NCBI GenBank assembly: GCA_963854735.1
Contig: OY978109.1
Coordinates: 682,001 to 746,000 of the forward strand
Origin: Marvania coccoides
Taxonomy: Eukaryota > Chlorophyta > Trebouxiophyceae > Chlorellales > Chlorellaceae
Length of the DNA stretch: 64,000 nt
Direction of reading: 5' to 3'
This document shows positions 26,101-37,177 of this stretch, one piece after another; the first letter of the stretch is position 1; every line of letters starts with the position of its first letter. A model generated the notes under the pieces. The model did no database searches, was not told where the DNA came from, and worked only from the letters and a program-made list of their open reading frames with translations. Position numbers and translations under genes: made by a program.

Positions 26101-26790
26101 CGAGCGAAGAAGAAGGGCACATTGAGGAAACAATTCTAGCCCCCCCCCTTTAGGGTGGGGGAAAAGAAATAAGAAATGTCTTGTTGCGATAATGAACGAG
26201 AAACGCACCCTGTACTGCTGGTCAAGGACGGACTGCTGGAGCTTGCGATCGAAGAGCAGCTTGCGGTTGGCGAGCGTGGTGTTCATTGGGGGGTGTACAT
26301 GAGGCAGGGACTCCTGGCCACAGGAGTAAGGGGGCTTGTTGTAGCCCTCAAAGTCGGCCTTCTTCGACTTGAGCTGGCCAGGCGCTTTGGATTTGCCAAT
26401 GGCCCAGGCGTTGCCGTTCTTCATGACGATTCCCATGACGCCGCCGGTCTCGCGGATGGACAGGATGGCGGTGGATCCAGGGTCGCCAGCGATGCCACCC
26501 TTGAAGTAGACAGTCTTGGGGGCGGGGCGTGTTTTGCCGTTCACGACAAAAGTGGCATCGTCAGCCCAAACGTCAAACCGGGTGAGCTCGAGGGTGGAGG
26601 ATGAGGCCTCGCCTTCCAGGATGTAGTCGGTGACCTTCAGAAGGCCCTTCTTATCCACATTCTTGGCTGTGGCCTCAAAGGCAACTGAGCTGGCGGGGAC
26701 GGTAGCTCTCGGCACGGCCAACGCCGATGAGAAGAGCGCAACCAGCATCAAAGCTGAAAGCGGGTTGGAAAGGCTTCTTTGAGCCTTCAT
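23124..26790 (-). CDS. secreted zinc metalloprotease with Cys-rich repeats
   Basis: Twelve exons join to 775 residues: 26790-26209, 26094-25946, 25875-25685, 25606-25599 (8 nt), 25502-25458, 25197-24960, 24874-24820, 24643-24403, 24254-24102, 24021-23875, 23745-23643, 23539-23124. A signal peptide (MKAQRSLSNPLSALMLVALF, then ALAVPRA) is followed by a propeptide-like region, then a metzincin catalytic domain with HEIGHNFNSGHSH (zinc ligands and catalytic Glu, about 329-341) and Met-turn GTIMSYC, closest in style to M12B/reprolysin-like enzymes. Next come five Cys-rich repeats of the form CGNxIxEGxExCDG, and a C-terminal Cys-rich domain that could be PAN-like. Likely a cell-wall or extracellular protease; the substrate is unknown. 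An upstream in-frame ATG at 26904 would bury the signal peptide, and CTTTTTACGCAG just before 26790 looks like a leader-intron acceptor, so I chose 26790. Confidence 0.85.
25399..25424. repeat. poly-G tract inside an intron
   Basis: Twenty-six consecutive G on the plus strand, i.e. a C run in the metalloprotease pre-mRNA, in the intron between exon 5 and exon 6. Confidence 0.95.
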
Positions 26791-28097
26791 GGCTGCGTAA
26801 AAAGAGAGGAAATTGAATGCCATTATTATAACACGTCTTCTATGAGTACTACGTTGCCTTCTGTGCGGCCTACAATGCCCCAGTTTGTTTTCCTTTCGTG
26901 GCATTAGTTTTTACGAGACACGTCAATCAGATGTCAAAATAATAATTCGGAACTGCTTCGCGGGCACGTTGCATGCGCATCAACTCACTTTGAAGATAAC
27001 TATGCACGGTGGAGGAAGTTTAAGGTTAGAAAAGGCGATCTCGACGTCTTCTATCAGAGTGAATGATCGAAAACGGCTGCTTTAAGATTTGTATTATCGA
27101 GGAAGCTGAATCAGCGGTATCGGATTTCAGTGAAGCATCAATAAATTGACATGGAAACAGGAGAACGCGAGAGTAAATCGTCAGGAGAGACCCTCTCGTC
27201 AGAGCGCGACCCTTCACGAGAGCGACCGACGTGGCTCTGAACGCATTTCATCTTTCTTCGTTAAAAAAAATGGGAGAAGGAAGAGGTGGGAGACACGAGG
27301 TAACCCATAACACGATGGGTTATCATTATGAGAAACGAAATGGCACACCAAGAGATTCGCTGTCGGCGGTCACCACCGATCGTTACGCCTTCACTGCAGA
27401 GCCTCTTAATGCCGCAGAAACGAGCCCAACCACTAAAGACAGCGTTGAATGACTCGTGCAGTCTTGAAATGCTCCATTCGAGGGGAAAAGAAGGGGGAAA
27501 TGCTGAGGTACCATGGTACCAATCGACAACAGCTGGAAATGAAATCAAGTTTGTTGAGCTCTGTTACAGGTTTCTATGCTTTGAGAACTATGCAAAATAA
27601 AGATTATAAATAAAACAGGCCTTCAGCGCAACTGAGATGCTTTATTTTGTACTCGCTGAAAAAAAATTGAATCCTTCGTTGCCTTCTCTGCGGCTATTTG
27701 CTGCGCTCTCACATAATTGTTTAAAATGCAGTTTGAATAAATTTCTCCGCTTAAAAAGCAAGAAATTCGTGTGTACCAGCGAGCACTACCGAACACGTAG
27801 TGACCAGAAAATAAAGAGCTTAATTGTCGTCTCTGGTGTCGCTCCGCATTTTTAATTCATCCTTTATTCATTTCACTCGGTCCAGCCCTCGTTCAGGTGC
27901 GTTCATAGGGCGTCTTCACTCTTTTGCCCCATATTTTCGCCCGCTGGTACGTGCGGGCTCCCTCCCCTGGGCTGCTCTATCTCTTCTCACTCTTTCTGCT
28001 GTCCGTATCTCTCCGCAGGCTCATTCTCCCTTCCACCTCAGACACCGCTCCCAGAACGAACCACCCAACAACACTCCGCTCCTTTCCCAAGAAAACA
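26791..28097. other. intergenic spacer
   Basis: Contains the metalloprotease 5' UTR and promoter, then about 1 kb with only short frames of ordinary composition. 27480-27545 holds the palindrome GGTACCATGGTACC near 27507-27520. The last 200 bp become C/T-rich and are likely the leader of the small gene at 28098. Confidence 0.45.
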
Positions 28098-28322
28098 ATG
28101 GTCTGTCCCATCTGCATCACCACCGCCATCGTGGCAAATGCGCCTGCCATCGCCGCTGCAGCTGCCGCTACTGCAGCTGGCGCCAAATGCAAGAGCGCCT
28201 ACACCGCCGCTCACCCCAAGGCTGCCGCTGCCACATCAATGAAGATCACCGAGCCCCGAAAAATTGCCGCTGTGCTGGATAAGGCTCCCGCACATATGTC
28301 CAAGCTGTACCCTGCCAAATGA
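28098..28322 (+). CDS. small Ala-rich protein of unknown function
   Basis: A 74-residue frame starting in an AACAATGG context and ending in a TGA. It begins MVCPICITTAIVANAP, then an Ala-rich hydrophobic stretch (about residues 7-28) that could span a membrane or form a helix, then a Lys/Pro-containing tail. GC content jumps at the ATG and falls at the stop, as in real exons here. A CPIC motif sits at the very start. I do not recognise a family. It could also be the single exon of a short conserved algal gene. Expression evidence would decide. Confidence 0.5.
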   Translation: MVCPICITTAIVANAPAIAAAAAATAAGAKCKSAYTAAHPKAAAATSMKITEPRKIAAVLDKAPAHMSKLYPAK

Positions 28323-28459
28323 AGAAATTCTGAATGCCACCGCCCTTTACGTTTCTTGTACCATCAACGGCTGTTTTCCGATTTTCATCAAAATATTATT
28401 TTAAAAGAAAAGGAATGAATGTAATAAACAGTATTTCACAATTTAAAGACGAAGCAATT

Positions 28460-29305
28460 CTACAACACCTTCTTCCGGATCAAAAATCTCCTCAGGCTGT
28501 AGACTTGCAAGGCTGCCATGGTGACGCAAGTGATCAAAGCTCCGATGCTGCACCAAGCCACCCTGGCGTTGGTCCGCTCTACAAAGAAGAACAAGAAGAA
28601 AAAATTGTTGATACAGTGATGAAGAAGAAAAAAAGTGAAGTGTTTAAGTTTATAATTATTATCTTTTCTAAAAAAATAAAACTTTCTCACCATTGACGTC
28701 CCGCATCTCCTCTTCTTTCCTGCGAATGTGCTGTAGCTCAATGTGAATGGTGTGTATCTCATCCTCCAGCCGCAGCAGCTCCGTGTGCACAGAGTCCAAG
28801 TTGTCTTTCTTTGCCACCGCCTGCCAGTCAGTCGCCTCAAAGCCTTCCTTCCACTTCAACGAGATGCGCGTGTTCTGGGCGGTCACGTAATCTGTAAACC
28901 ACAATCCATTATTAGTATTATGATAAACAGTCAGAACTCTAGTACCGCCAAATAATGAAATGATTTACTATGCTCACCTTTGGCGGCAAAACAAAGGCGG
29001 TACTCGCCCTCCAAGCCCGCTGGGATGGCGAAATCGCCGCTGGCCATGTTCTTCTTCTCGAAGATCATCTCTCCGTTGGGGTTTTCGATGCGCAGGGTGA
29101 CGGGCACCTTCTCTTCTGGGCGGTCTCTCCACACGGCAGAGTAGCTGCCTGCCACTGGGACCTCGATGTCCATGATCTCCTCAAACACGCACTTGGTCTG
29201 GAACACCATGTCGAAATCGATGGCTGAGGCCGACGGCAGCGCCAGTAGGACGAGCAGCAAGGACGCGAGCATCAGCGCAAGTTTTTGATCGAGTTTTCGG
29301 ACCAT
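28460..29305 (-). CDS. p24/EMP24 (TMED) family cargo receptor
   Basis: Three exons (29305-28978, 28891-28691, 28578-28460) give 215 residues. There is a signal peptide (hydrophobic residues about 10-27), a GOLD domain beginning IDFDMVFQTKCVFEEI with the two cysteines of p24 proteins (TKCVFEE and YRLCFAAK), a coiled coil (about 140-175, LDSVHTELLRLEDEIHTI), one transmembrane helix and a short cytosolic tail RRFLIRKKVL. The tail ends in KKxx, the COPI retrieval signal. p24 proteins cycle between ER and Golgi and sort cargo into COPII and COPI vesicles. The length is typical for the family. Confidence 0.92.
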
Positions 29306-29687
29306 CTTGATAAGGAAATGGAGCGATGTAAAAAAAATGTTTACACCACGTTGGGAGTATAGTATTTATGCAGCAGCAAATTGCGATAAACTGTTATTCC
29401 AAGCCGATGATGGTTGAAAACAAAATGTTGTTGTTTCTCAAAGTGCTGCCCCGATGGCGCGGAAGACGACTGTGGATTCGTTATATTTTTTTTAAATATG
29501 AGTTTTTTAGGCGTTTTGATTGCCTGAGCAACTGAAAAAGCCACCAAATAGACTCAAATTTTTTAAGAAAGGTTTTAGGCCTTGAAAACGGTTTTGGCAA
29601 AGTTTTTTGTTGAGAGCTCTTTTCATTTCGTGTACGGCCCCCACAGGGAGCTTAGTCTGGGCTTCGGCCCTATGTAGCCGAGCCACC
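29306..29687. promoter_or_regulatory. divergent promoter region of the p24 and GPCPD1-like genes
   Basis: 382 bp between two divergent start codons. AT-rich and without a recognisable motif or gene. The promoter role is inferred from gene orientation only. Confidence 0.4.
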
Positions 29688-32314
29688 ATGACGGCGTTCA
29701 AACAAGAGACATGCACATTTATTCTAAAAGTCAAGGCCATCGCGAGTTTCACTCGTCTGAGCTTTGTCGGCAGCGCAAAAGAGTTTGGCGGCTGGGATCT
29801 TTCCCAGGCACTGCGGCTAGAGTGCTCCGATTCCGACTCGACGGAAGGCAAGTTCCCATCCCCTGACTCCTCAAGGGGTTTCATAGTCAACTCGGCCGAA
29901 TACTACATATTTGCACCTTGCAGATAATGAGACCATCACCTGGAGCTCCGGCCCGCTCACCGTCCCCAAGTCCCGGTTTCCCTTGAAGCTCCGCTTCTTC
30001 GCCAACGGCCACCGTTCGGTGAGTAACCAGCTGCTTTTTTGAGGAAGAAGAGTGTACTCCCTGACGCTTTGCAACATTTCTCGGTCTTAGATTACATTGC
30101 TGCCCACCTAGGCGCTATCTTGCTTCTAAATTCATAATAATATTCAAACTCTCTCCAGTCACCCAACACCCGGCCCCTCATTTGGGATCTTGTCAGCCGC
30201 AAGCTGGTCACACCTCCCGAGGACGGCAGCTCCGTGCTCTTCCACTTCGACCCCACTTCGGACGACAGCGACAGCGGATGGGTGCACCGTGCAGGCGTCG
30301 GCGCTTTCCAACTGCGCATCGGCCAGCCGCCTGGCTCGCAGGAGCCCCTGGTGACGCTGCTCCCGGGCTTCAACTGGCCGCACCGCGTTGATCTCTACGA
30401 GGCGCAGGGCCGCGACCCTGCCGTGCCGGAAGGAAAGGCGTTTGCGAAAGTTAAGTACGCAGACATGCACGGCATAACTGCGCACGAAGGCAACGGCAGC
30501 AATGGGAACGCAGCAAGAGGCGCAGGGCGCGCAGGCAGCAATGCGAGTACGCCTCGTTTGAATGGCAACGCCCATGGAGCAGCAGGGCAGGATGATGGCG
30601 GCGGCGACAATGACAATGCCGTCACATTCCTGCTCAACGCCCAAAATTTGGACGCGCTGGAGTTTAGGATCGACGTAACTAGCACCACCGACGGTACGCT
30701 CATCGCGAGAGGGTTTTGCCCTGCGCAGGCCCTGGTGCCGCTGGAAGGCAGCATCTCTATGGCGCTGGTATCGTCAGAGGGGCTGCAGTACGCGGGGACC
30801 TTCCGCGCCGCGTTCCTGGTGGTTACGGAGCTGCCCCACCCCATGAATAATCTGGGAGGCCTGCAGCGCAGCCGGTGGGCCCCCAATTCGCCGACGCTTG
30901 ACATCGGGCATCGCGGCTCTGGCGCCAGTCGGGTGCAGGGCCACTCGGTGCGGGAAAACACCGTCCTATCATTCCAGAAGGCAGCTTCCAACCAAGCTGA
31001 CTTCATCGAGTTCGACGTGAGCATTTAGCTGTGCCTTTCCACGCTATTCAACCACGCTTTTGCCAGTTGTTTTCTCTTGTAACTCACGTTCTCTCTTTCT
31101 TCCTTTCTTATTTCATCGTAAACAGGTGCATGTCACTGCTGACTACGAGGTGGTGGTGCATCACGATTTCATGGTGCAGCTGGCGCTGGGAGGGCAGGAG
31201 CTGCGTGTGGCGCTGCCCACGCTTCGCTCGGAGCAGCTGCGCAGCCCCGAGTTTGCGCAGTTCATGATCACCCCCACAGAGCACAGCAGGAAGCCTGCCA
31301 TCGACGACGAGCGCGCCCGGCGGCAGCGCACCCTCAAGCGCACGATGACCTCTGCAGAAGACATGTTCCACTCCATCTTCAGCAAGCCCAGCCACTCTGT
31401 GGGCAGCGCCGACGACAGCGAGACCCCACAGAGCCCCGTGCGAGCGTTTCTTTCAGACCGGACGGCCTCCCTACGCGAGGCCTTTCGCCGCACCCCCGTG
31501 TGGCTGGGCTTCAACATCGAGCTCAAGTACCCCACTGAGGCGGAGATGGCGGCCATGGGGGCGCGCTTTTACACCCGCAACCACTTTGTGGACGCAGTGT
31601 TGAAAGTGGTGCTGGAGGAGGCGGGGCAGCGGCGGGTGATTTTCTCTTCCTTTGACCCCGATTGCGCAACCCTGCTGAGTCTGAAGCAGCCGCGCTACCC
31701 GGTGCTGTTCCTGACGTGCGGCGGCACCAAGGCGTTTGCTGACCCCCGCATGAACAGCCTGGAGGCAGCCATTCAGTTTGCGATGGCGTCGCAGCTGCAG
31801 GGGGTGGTGGCTGAGGCGACTTCTGTGCTGGACAGGCTGGACGAAGTGGTGGCGCAGTGCCACCAGCACGGGCTGTTTCTGTTCACGTGGGGCGATGACA
31901 ACAACAACATGGACAGCTACCTGCGGCAGAAGATGGCAGGTGGGAGATAGATGGAGCGAGCTTATTTTGAAATGAATGTTCATTTTCGTTTTTCCGTATA
32001 GAAAAAGAAAAGAGTTTTCGTTGTCATCTCATCTCATCTCATCTCATTCTCTCTCCCTTTTTTCCTTTTTTTTTAATTTCTTATCTTTTCCAGGGGTGGA
32101 TGCCATCATCATGGACGACGTAGCGCGCATCGCGAAAGCTACGCAGAAGAAGAAGCACCCGCAGAGCCTATTTTCCGCCAAGCAGCTCAAGAGCCCAGCG
32201 TCGAGGAGCGAGCTGGGCGACACAGCGCAGCTGCACGAGTTCGACAGGCTGAGTTCCAGCCTCAGCATTCTGGCCATGAGCCCGGTGGGAAGCCCAGACG
32301 TCGGCGGGTGGTGA
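29688..32314 (+). CDS. GPCPD1-like glycerophosphodiester phosphodiesterase with CBM20
   Basis: Five exons (29688-29877, 29924-30018, 30159-31016, 31126-31939, 32094-32314) give 725 residues. The N-terminus is a starch-binding CBM20-like domain (VGSAKEFGGWDLSQALRL, then TITWSSGPLTVPKSRFPLKL). A middle region with an Asn/Gly/Ala-rich insert follows, then the GDPD catalytic barrel: GHRGSG, ENTVLSFQKA, FIEFDVHVTADYEVVVHHD (acid/base residues) and later FNIELKYP, FSSFDPD and FTWGDDNN. CBM20 plus GDPD is the layout of GPCPD1/GDE5, which hydrolyses glycerophosphocholine. About 100 residues of low-complexity sequence interrupt the barrel at 31200-31490. The first intron (46 bp) is unusually short and its donor is weak, so the N-terminal join is the least certain. 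Confidence 0.85.
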
Positions 32315-32704
32315 TGAAGGTGGAATAACCTTTTTGTGTGGCGGACTTTCCCTCTGCCCTTCGCGTGCTCTCTCTGTCTTGCTATTTACAACGAAAATCA
32401 ACGCGAATTCTTTTTAGACCCTATTTTTTCAATTAATTTATTAAGCTATTTTCCCCAAGCAGCGCAGTGTACTCATGCCTTCGCCACATATTTCTGATTC
32501 CCTGTTGAGTGTGCCGATTTCTTTCTTGTCTCCAAATTTTGTACTGATGACCCAATCATTTGCTGATATTCTATTTACAACAACACACGATTTTCTTTGG
32601 AAAAGTTACAAAACAACAAATTAGAGGCACAAACCAATTTCAGGAAAAAACAACGCTTATAAATTGGGGAGCCTCAAACAGGGTTGGCAGGCCATCACAT
32701 CAGT
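32315..32704. other. intergenic spacer between convergent genes
   Basis: AT-rich, holding the two 3' UTRs. No gene or repeat seen. Confidence 0.5.
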
Positions 32705-34785
32705 TCAATACCGCCGTTGGGAGGTAGACAACAGCAGCATTTTCTTTCCTTTCTTTTTTCCTTTCCCGCTTTCGCCCTCCCCTTCAGCCGCTTTTTGCCG
32801 TGCGGCAACAGCCGCAGGCCAAGTGGGCTGCAAAGGCTGTGCCGCTCCCCAAGCGCTGGTGCCTTGTGGAGATGACCCCCACACCGGTGGCTGCGTCGTC
32901 ATTGGAGGCGAAGAGCCGCTGCTACCCTCTCCCAGTGCTGGCCCAGTTGCAGCGAAACCCATTCGTGCAATTCGCGCAAAACTGACCGCGTTTTCAGGCT
33001 GCTGGCCGGGGAACGAACCTGCCGCGTCGCTGCCAGTGTCTTCCTCTTTCTCTGCGCCTGGAACTGGAACAGGGTCTGAAAACCGCCGAAGGGATGCGCC
33101 AGGCAGGGGCATTGCTGCAAGCTCAGCCACAGAGGGGCCGGAATTGGCGGCGGCGGCGGCCGCCGCCGCTGCAGCATCCCTAGCCGCCTCTCGCAGCTGT
33201 TTGCGCGCCTTCTGCTTCGCCTGCTGCACCCGCTTCTTGACGCGCTGGCTCAGCTCCGCCTCAAACGGCTCAATGGCTTCCGCGGGCAATATGCTAGAAA
33301 TGTCGATCTCGCACGTTGTGAACATACTGCCCAGTGGGAGATGGCCCAGCGGCCGCAGGCGCTTTCTGTTGGCCTCTGTCTGCTCCGCTTGCTCCAGCTC
33401 GAGCACTGGGGCTGAGATCGCCGATGGCAAGGCCTCAAACGACCCTTTCCACTCCATCAGCATCCGCATGTTGAGAGCGCACAGGAAGATGGGCTGCCCG
33501 TCCTCAGACTGGTAGCAGTAATAAAAATTATTCTCATCAACTGTGGGAGAAAGAGCACCAGCACCAGCAGGCTCTGCGGCTGCGGCAGCGCTTTGGTTTG
33601 TCCCCTCAAACTGCTGGCCTCCTGCCATGATTGCCTGCGGTCCTTGTGCTGCAGCAGCAGCCACCGACAGCGCTGGAAATTCAGCCTCCAGAGCTTTTGC
33701 CGCAGCCATCCCCCGCCATGCCTCATCCTCCGCCTCCCACGCCCTCTTGGCCGCATTTTTCACCACTTCCGCTGCCGCCCTGCCCGCTTCTTCGGCCCCG
33801 CTCATTCCTGCCACGTCATCGCGCTGCTCCGCCAGCGTCCGCTCCCGCCGCTCCGTCCACGCTCGCGCTCTGCTGGCGAGCGACTCCATCGCTTGCATCA
33901 CCGGCGGCACCTCATATTCTGCGTCCGAGCCGCCTTCTGCCACCAGCTGCGCCGCCCTCTTCCCCAAAGCCGCAGCATCCCTCTCCCACAGCGGCATGGG
34001 GTTTGTCACGCGAGTGAATTTGGCAAAGGGATTGCAGGCAGGCGCGGAAATGCAAGCAGCTTCCAACGAGCCTTTGCTGCTATCCGCAGGCTCAGGGATA
34101 ATGCTCTGCCTGGCCCTCTTGTGGAGGCGCAGCGTCACGCGGTCGCCAACGCTGAGAGGCCTCACTTCACGCACCATCACTGTGCGCAGCTCTCGCGCAG
34201 CGACGGCGGCGGCGCAGAGAGGACAGGCAGCGGAGGCCTGTAGGAGAGAACAAGAAGATAAGTTGCTGCAAAGAAGAACTTGAACCGGAACAAAATAAAT
34301 AAATACAGTCTGCTTACCCTGAGCTCAGGACCGCCCTGCGTCATCATGTGTGCCATGATGGCCTCGGCGCTGAAAATGTGGCCGCATGGCGTGATCCAAG
34401 GGGGGTTGGCCCCGTGCAGGGTGATAGGGCAGGTGATGGGGTGCGCAGTAGAAACCTCCACAGCTGCGAGTTCGTCCCAATCCAGCACCAAGTCCGGATC
34501 TGCCTCGTACTTGGCGATGTCGACAGCCGCATCCGACACAAGGAAGCGGAAATTTGCCGCCAGAAACTTGTGCCGGTCGTATCGTGTTTTTGCTTGGCGT
34601 CGTGGCGGGGGGGGGCGACGACGGTCTCTGCTTCCGCCTCCCGGGGCATTGGAAGACTGAAAGTTCAGTAAATGGTTGGCGCTGATTTCCCTGGGTTTGC
34701 TGCGGCGGGAGGGCGTAGTCCCGTCCGCTGCTGGCGTAGTCCCGGAGCTGCTGGCGCTCTCGCGCTCCACTTCTGCGGAGTGCAT
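32705..34785 (-). CDS. RNF10-like protein with a degenerate RING finger
   Basis: Two exons, 34785-34318 and 34237-32705, give 666 residues. RNF10-family features are the conserved block before the RING (RYDRHKFLAANFRFLVSD, then DLVLDWDELAAVEV), the RING region with CGHIFSAEAI and CPLC, and the distal block FYYCYQSEDGQPIFLCALNM followed by LGHLPLGSMFTTCEIDIS. RNF10 proteins are E3 ubiquitin ligases. Here the RING reads CPIT..PCGHIFSAEAI..CPLC, so three of the eight expected zinc ligands are replaced (Thr, Ser and Ala). Ligase activity is therefore doubtful. The exon junction lies inside the RING. The C-terminus is Lys-rich. The gene is convergent with the GPCPD1-like gene. Confidence 0.82.
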
Positions 34786-35345
34786 TTGGTTTCCCCACTA
34801 TTCGACAAGCTTAAAATCACATAAATGCTAGACAAAAACAAATTCGGGAGATTTATAATTTTAAAATGCAATCTATTTTGTAAGGGTAAAGCCGCTTCTC
34901 CTTTTGAGGTTTGCTACTTCGTCACTAAAGAGTTGAATGAAAAATACAAAATCAAGGTTCCATCTGGTCTGGCATCGGTTTGCAGTCGATCCAAGGAAAG
35001 GCTGGCCAGGAAGAGGTGAAAGGAGTTCGCCATGCAGAAGCGCACACAGAGTACTACCACTCCCATGCTCTTTCACATGCCTTTATCAGGAACCAATATT
35101 GATTTTGGGGGCAAAATTCAAGAATGCGCCGGTGAGCGGTAACTGCATTTGCATGAGGAATATTACAGGGAAAACTTACATACAGAATTCATCAATTCAA
35201 GAATTACTTGAAGAAAAAGTTAATGGACGGGAAATTTTGAATATTTATTTTAAATAATTTTTGTGTTTGTGGTGGGGTCGTTGAAAAATGGATGCAGCAC
35301 ATTTAATATTTAAACTACAAAAGGCTGTCTCCGCTGCTGTCCCTC
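34786..35345. other. intergenic spacer
   Basis: AT-rich with short frames only. It holds the promoter of the RNF10-like gene and the 3' UTR of the SYLF gene. Confidence 0.5.
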
Positions 35346-36879
35346 TCAATCTCTCTCCAACAATTTGCTGTCCAAGTTGCGTAGTACGCGCTCCGCTGTA
35401 CATCTCTCAGAGATCGTCGTCAGCAGGGATTGTCCTCGAGGAGACTCGTGCTGTTGATCATCATTCAAGTCCAGCTCGAGCAGCACGTCGCCGAAAAGCT
35501 TGAAAGAAGACCCAGCGCTGGTGGGAGCAGTGGGGACCGAGGAAGACCCTGCGGTGCTACCGCCCTCCATGCTTGTCCGGTCTGTCCGCGGCGCGGTGCT
35601 GCTCGCGCTAGCTCCCGACGCATTTCCACCGCTGCTGTTGATGCTGCTCCGCCGGAGGAAGGACCCCTTGTTCACCAACATACTGTTCACTTTGCACCTC
35701 TCGATGGCAGCCTCGCATTGCGACGTTGTCTGTCTGACCAGTTTCGAGCCCGCCAGCTCGGCAATAACGGCGTAAAGCGGAAGAAACTCCTCAGGAGGTT
35801 GTACCGCGCCTTCCAAAATCTCCGAAGCGTTCATGCCGGCCCCATACAACACTGCATTGCGCTTGTCATCAACGCAGTGCATTCCTATTCGCCAGGAGAG
35901 GTCTATTATGCTGCCATCGGAAACGCGATACGTTTGTAGAGGCTTGATGGCGGGTTTATGGCCGAGTTCGGCCGCCAGCCGCTCCCCATGCGTGTAAACT
36001 TTCACTGGAGCGTCGCCTTCGAAGGGGTCATACCCCAGCGTCAGGGCTACGTCGATGGAAGACTTGAACGCATCCAGCTTGAAGGCCGCCATGCCCTCTT
36101 CGTTGGCGATGGCGTAGCAGGAGGCCAGGGTGCGGAATCCAGCAGTGAGCCCTAGCGACAAAAAGCGGTCGTTCAAGAAGCACGGTGCCGACCACTGCCC
36201 AGGCCCAAGATGAGCAATCACAAAGCCAGCGCCCCAGGACCAGGACGCCAAAAGGCCCGCCTTGCGCTGCCACATGAAGGCAATACCCTACACACAATGA
36301 GCAAATTTAAACTTTATCCTGCGAATGATATTCGTTGCATGCTGTTCATAAATGTGACCGGCAAAAGAGTCGCTGAGCGTTGAGAAAATGTTCTTAAAAA
36401 ATCCTGCTTACCTTTGATGCTCGAAGTGCTGTCTTTGGCATCATGGGGTCCATTGATGGCGCAATTCGGGAATATTGCGATTTCTCAGTCAAGCAGCGCA
36501 AAAATTCCACCCCGCGCTCGCACTGCCTCACCAGCTGTGCTGCTATTTTGGGATTCTGTGGCAACGATGGTTTCGCATCGGCAAACGGGCTGGGCTCGAT
36601 TTCGGTTGCTTTTTTCAGCTGGCGTAGCGTACGGCTGTAGGCCCTTGCTAACTTTCCTCGTGGATCTCCCGCATCATTGGGACCTGATGGGAGAGGGGAT
36701 GCTGAGCGGCGAGCAAAAGGGCTGGAGACAGTGCCCTCTGCTTGCCGAACGGAAATGGACGCCGCATCGATTTCAGCAAAAACTTGTTTCAAGCTACTGA
36801 GGGAGGCTGCCGACCCTTTTCGCACGATGGGCAGCCGTTCTCCTGACAGCGAGTAATCCGACGCAGCAGCGCTCATCAA
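35346..36879 (-). CDS. SYLF (Ysc84-like) domain protein
   Basis: Two exons, 36879-36412 and 36287-35346, give 469 residues. The second half carries a SYLF/DUF500 domain: PKTALRASKGIAFMWQRKAG, AGFVIAHLGPGQWSAPCFL and a long beta-rich core ending near KCVD-type turns. Known SYLF proteins (Ysc84, SH3YL1, plant FYVE-SYLF proteins) bind phosphoinositides or actin and act in endocytosis or autophagy. No FYVE or SH3 partner domain is visible here. The N-terminal 150 residues are Ser/Pro-rich and the C-terminal 120 are Ser/Asn/Gly-rich, so both ends look disordered. Function beyond the domain is unknown. Confidence 0.78.
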
Positions 36880-37177
36880 GCTGCTCGAATCAGGTGGGGC
36901 TGGTCACCTCGTCATCTTTTCTCGAAAGGAAATCCTGTTTTCTCAAAAAGCTGCGAGGAGTATATTATTCTATAATATAGAAAGCGAAACAACAAAAATA
37001 AAAAAACCTTTTTATTTTCTATCTCTCGGTTATTCCACAAAGATGCTGTTGCCTTCGATGGCTGCAGCTGTCCTGGGGACTCTTTAAACGCACTACCCTA
37101 AGTGAAAAAAATGAGAAAAAAGCTCCGCTCTCTCCTCAGTTTTTTATTTTCTCTTCACAGTTTTTATATTTTTTTTA

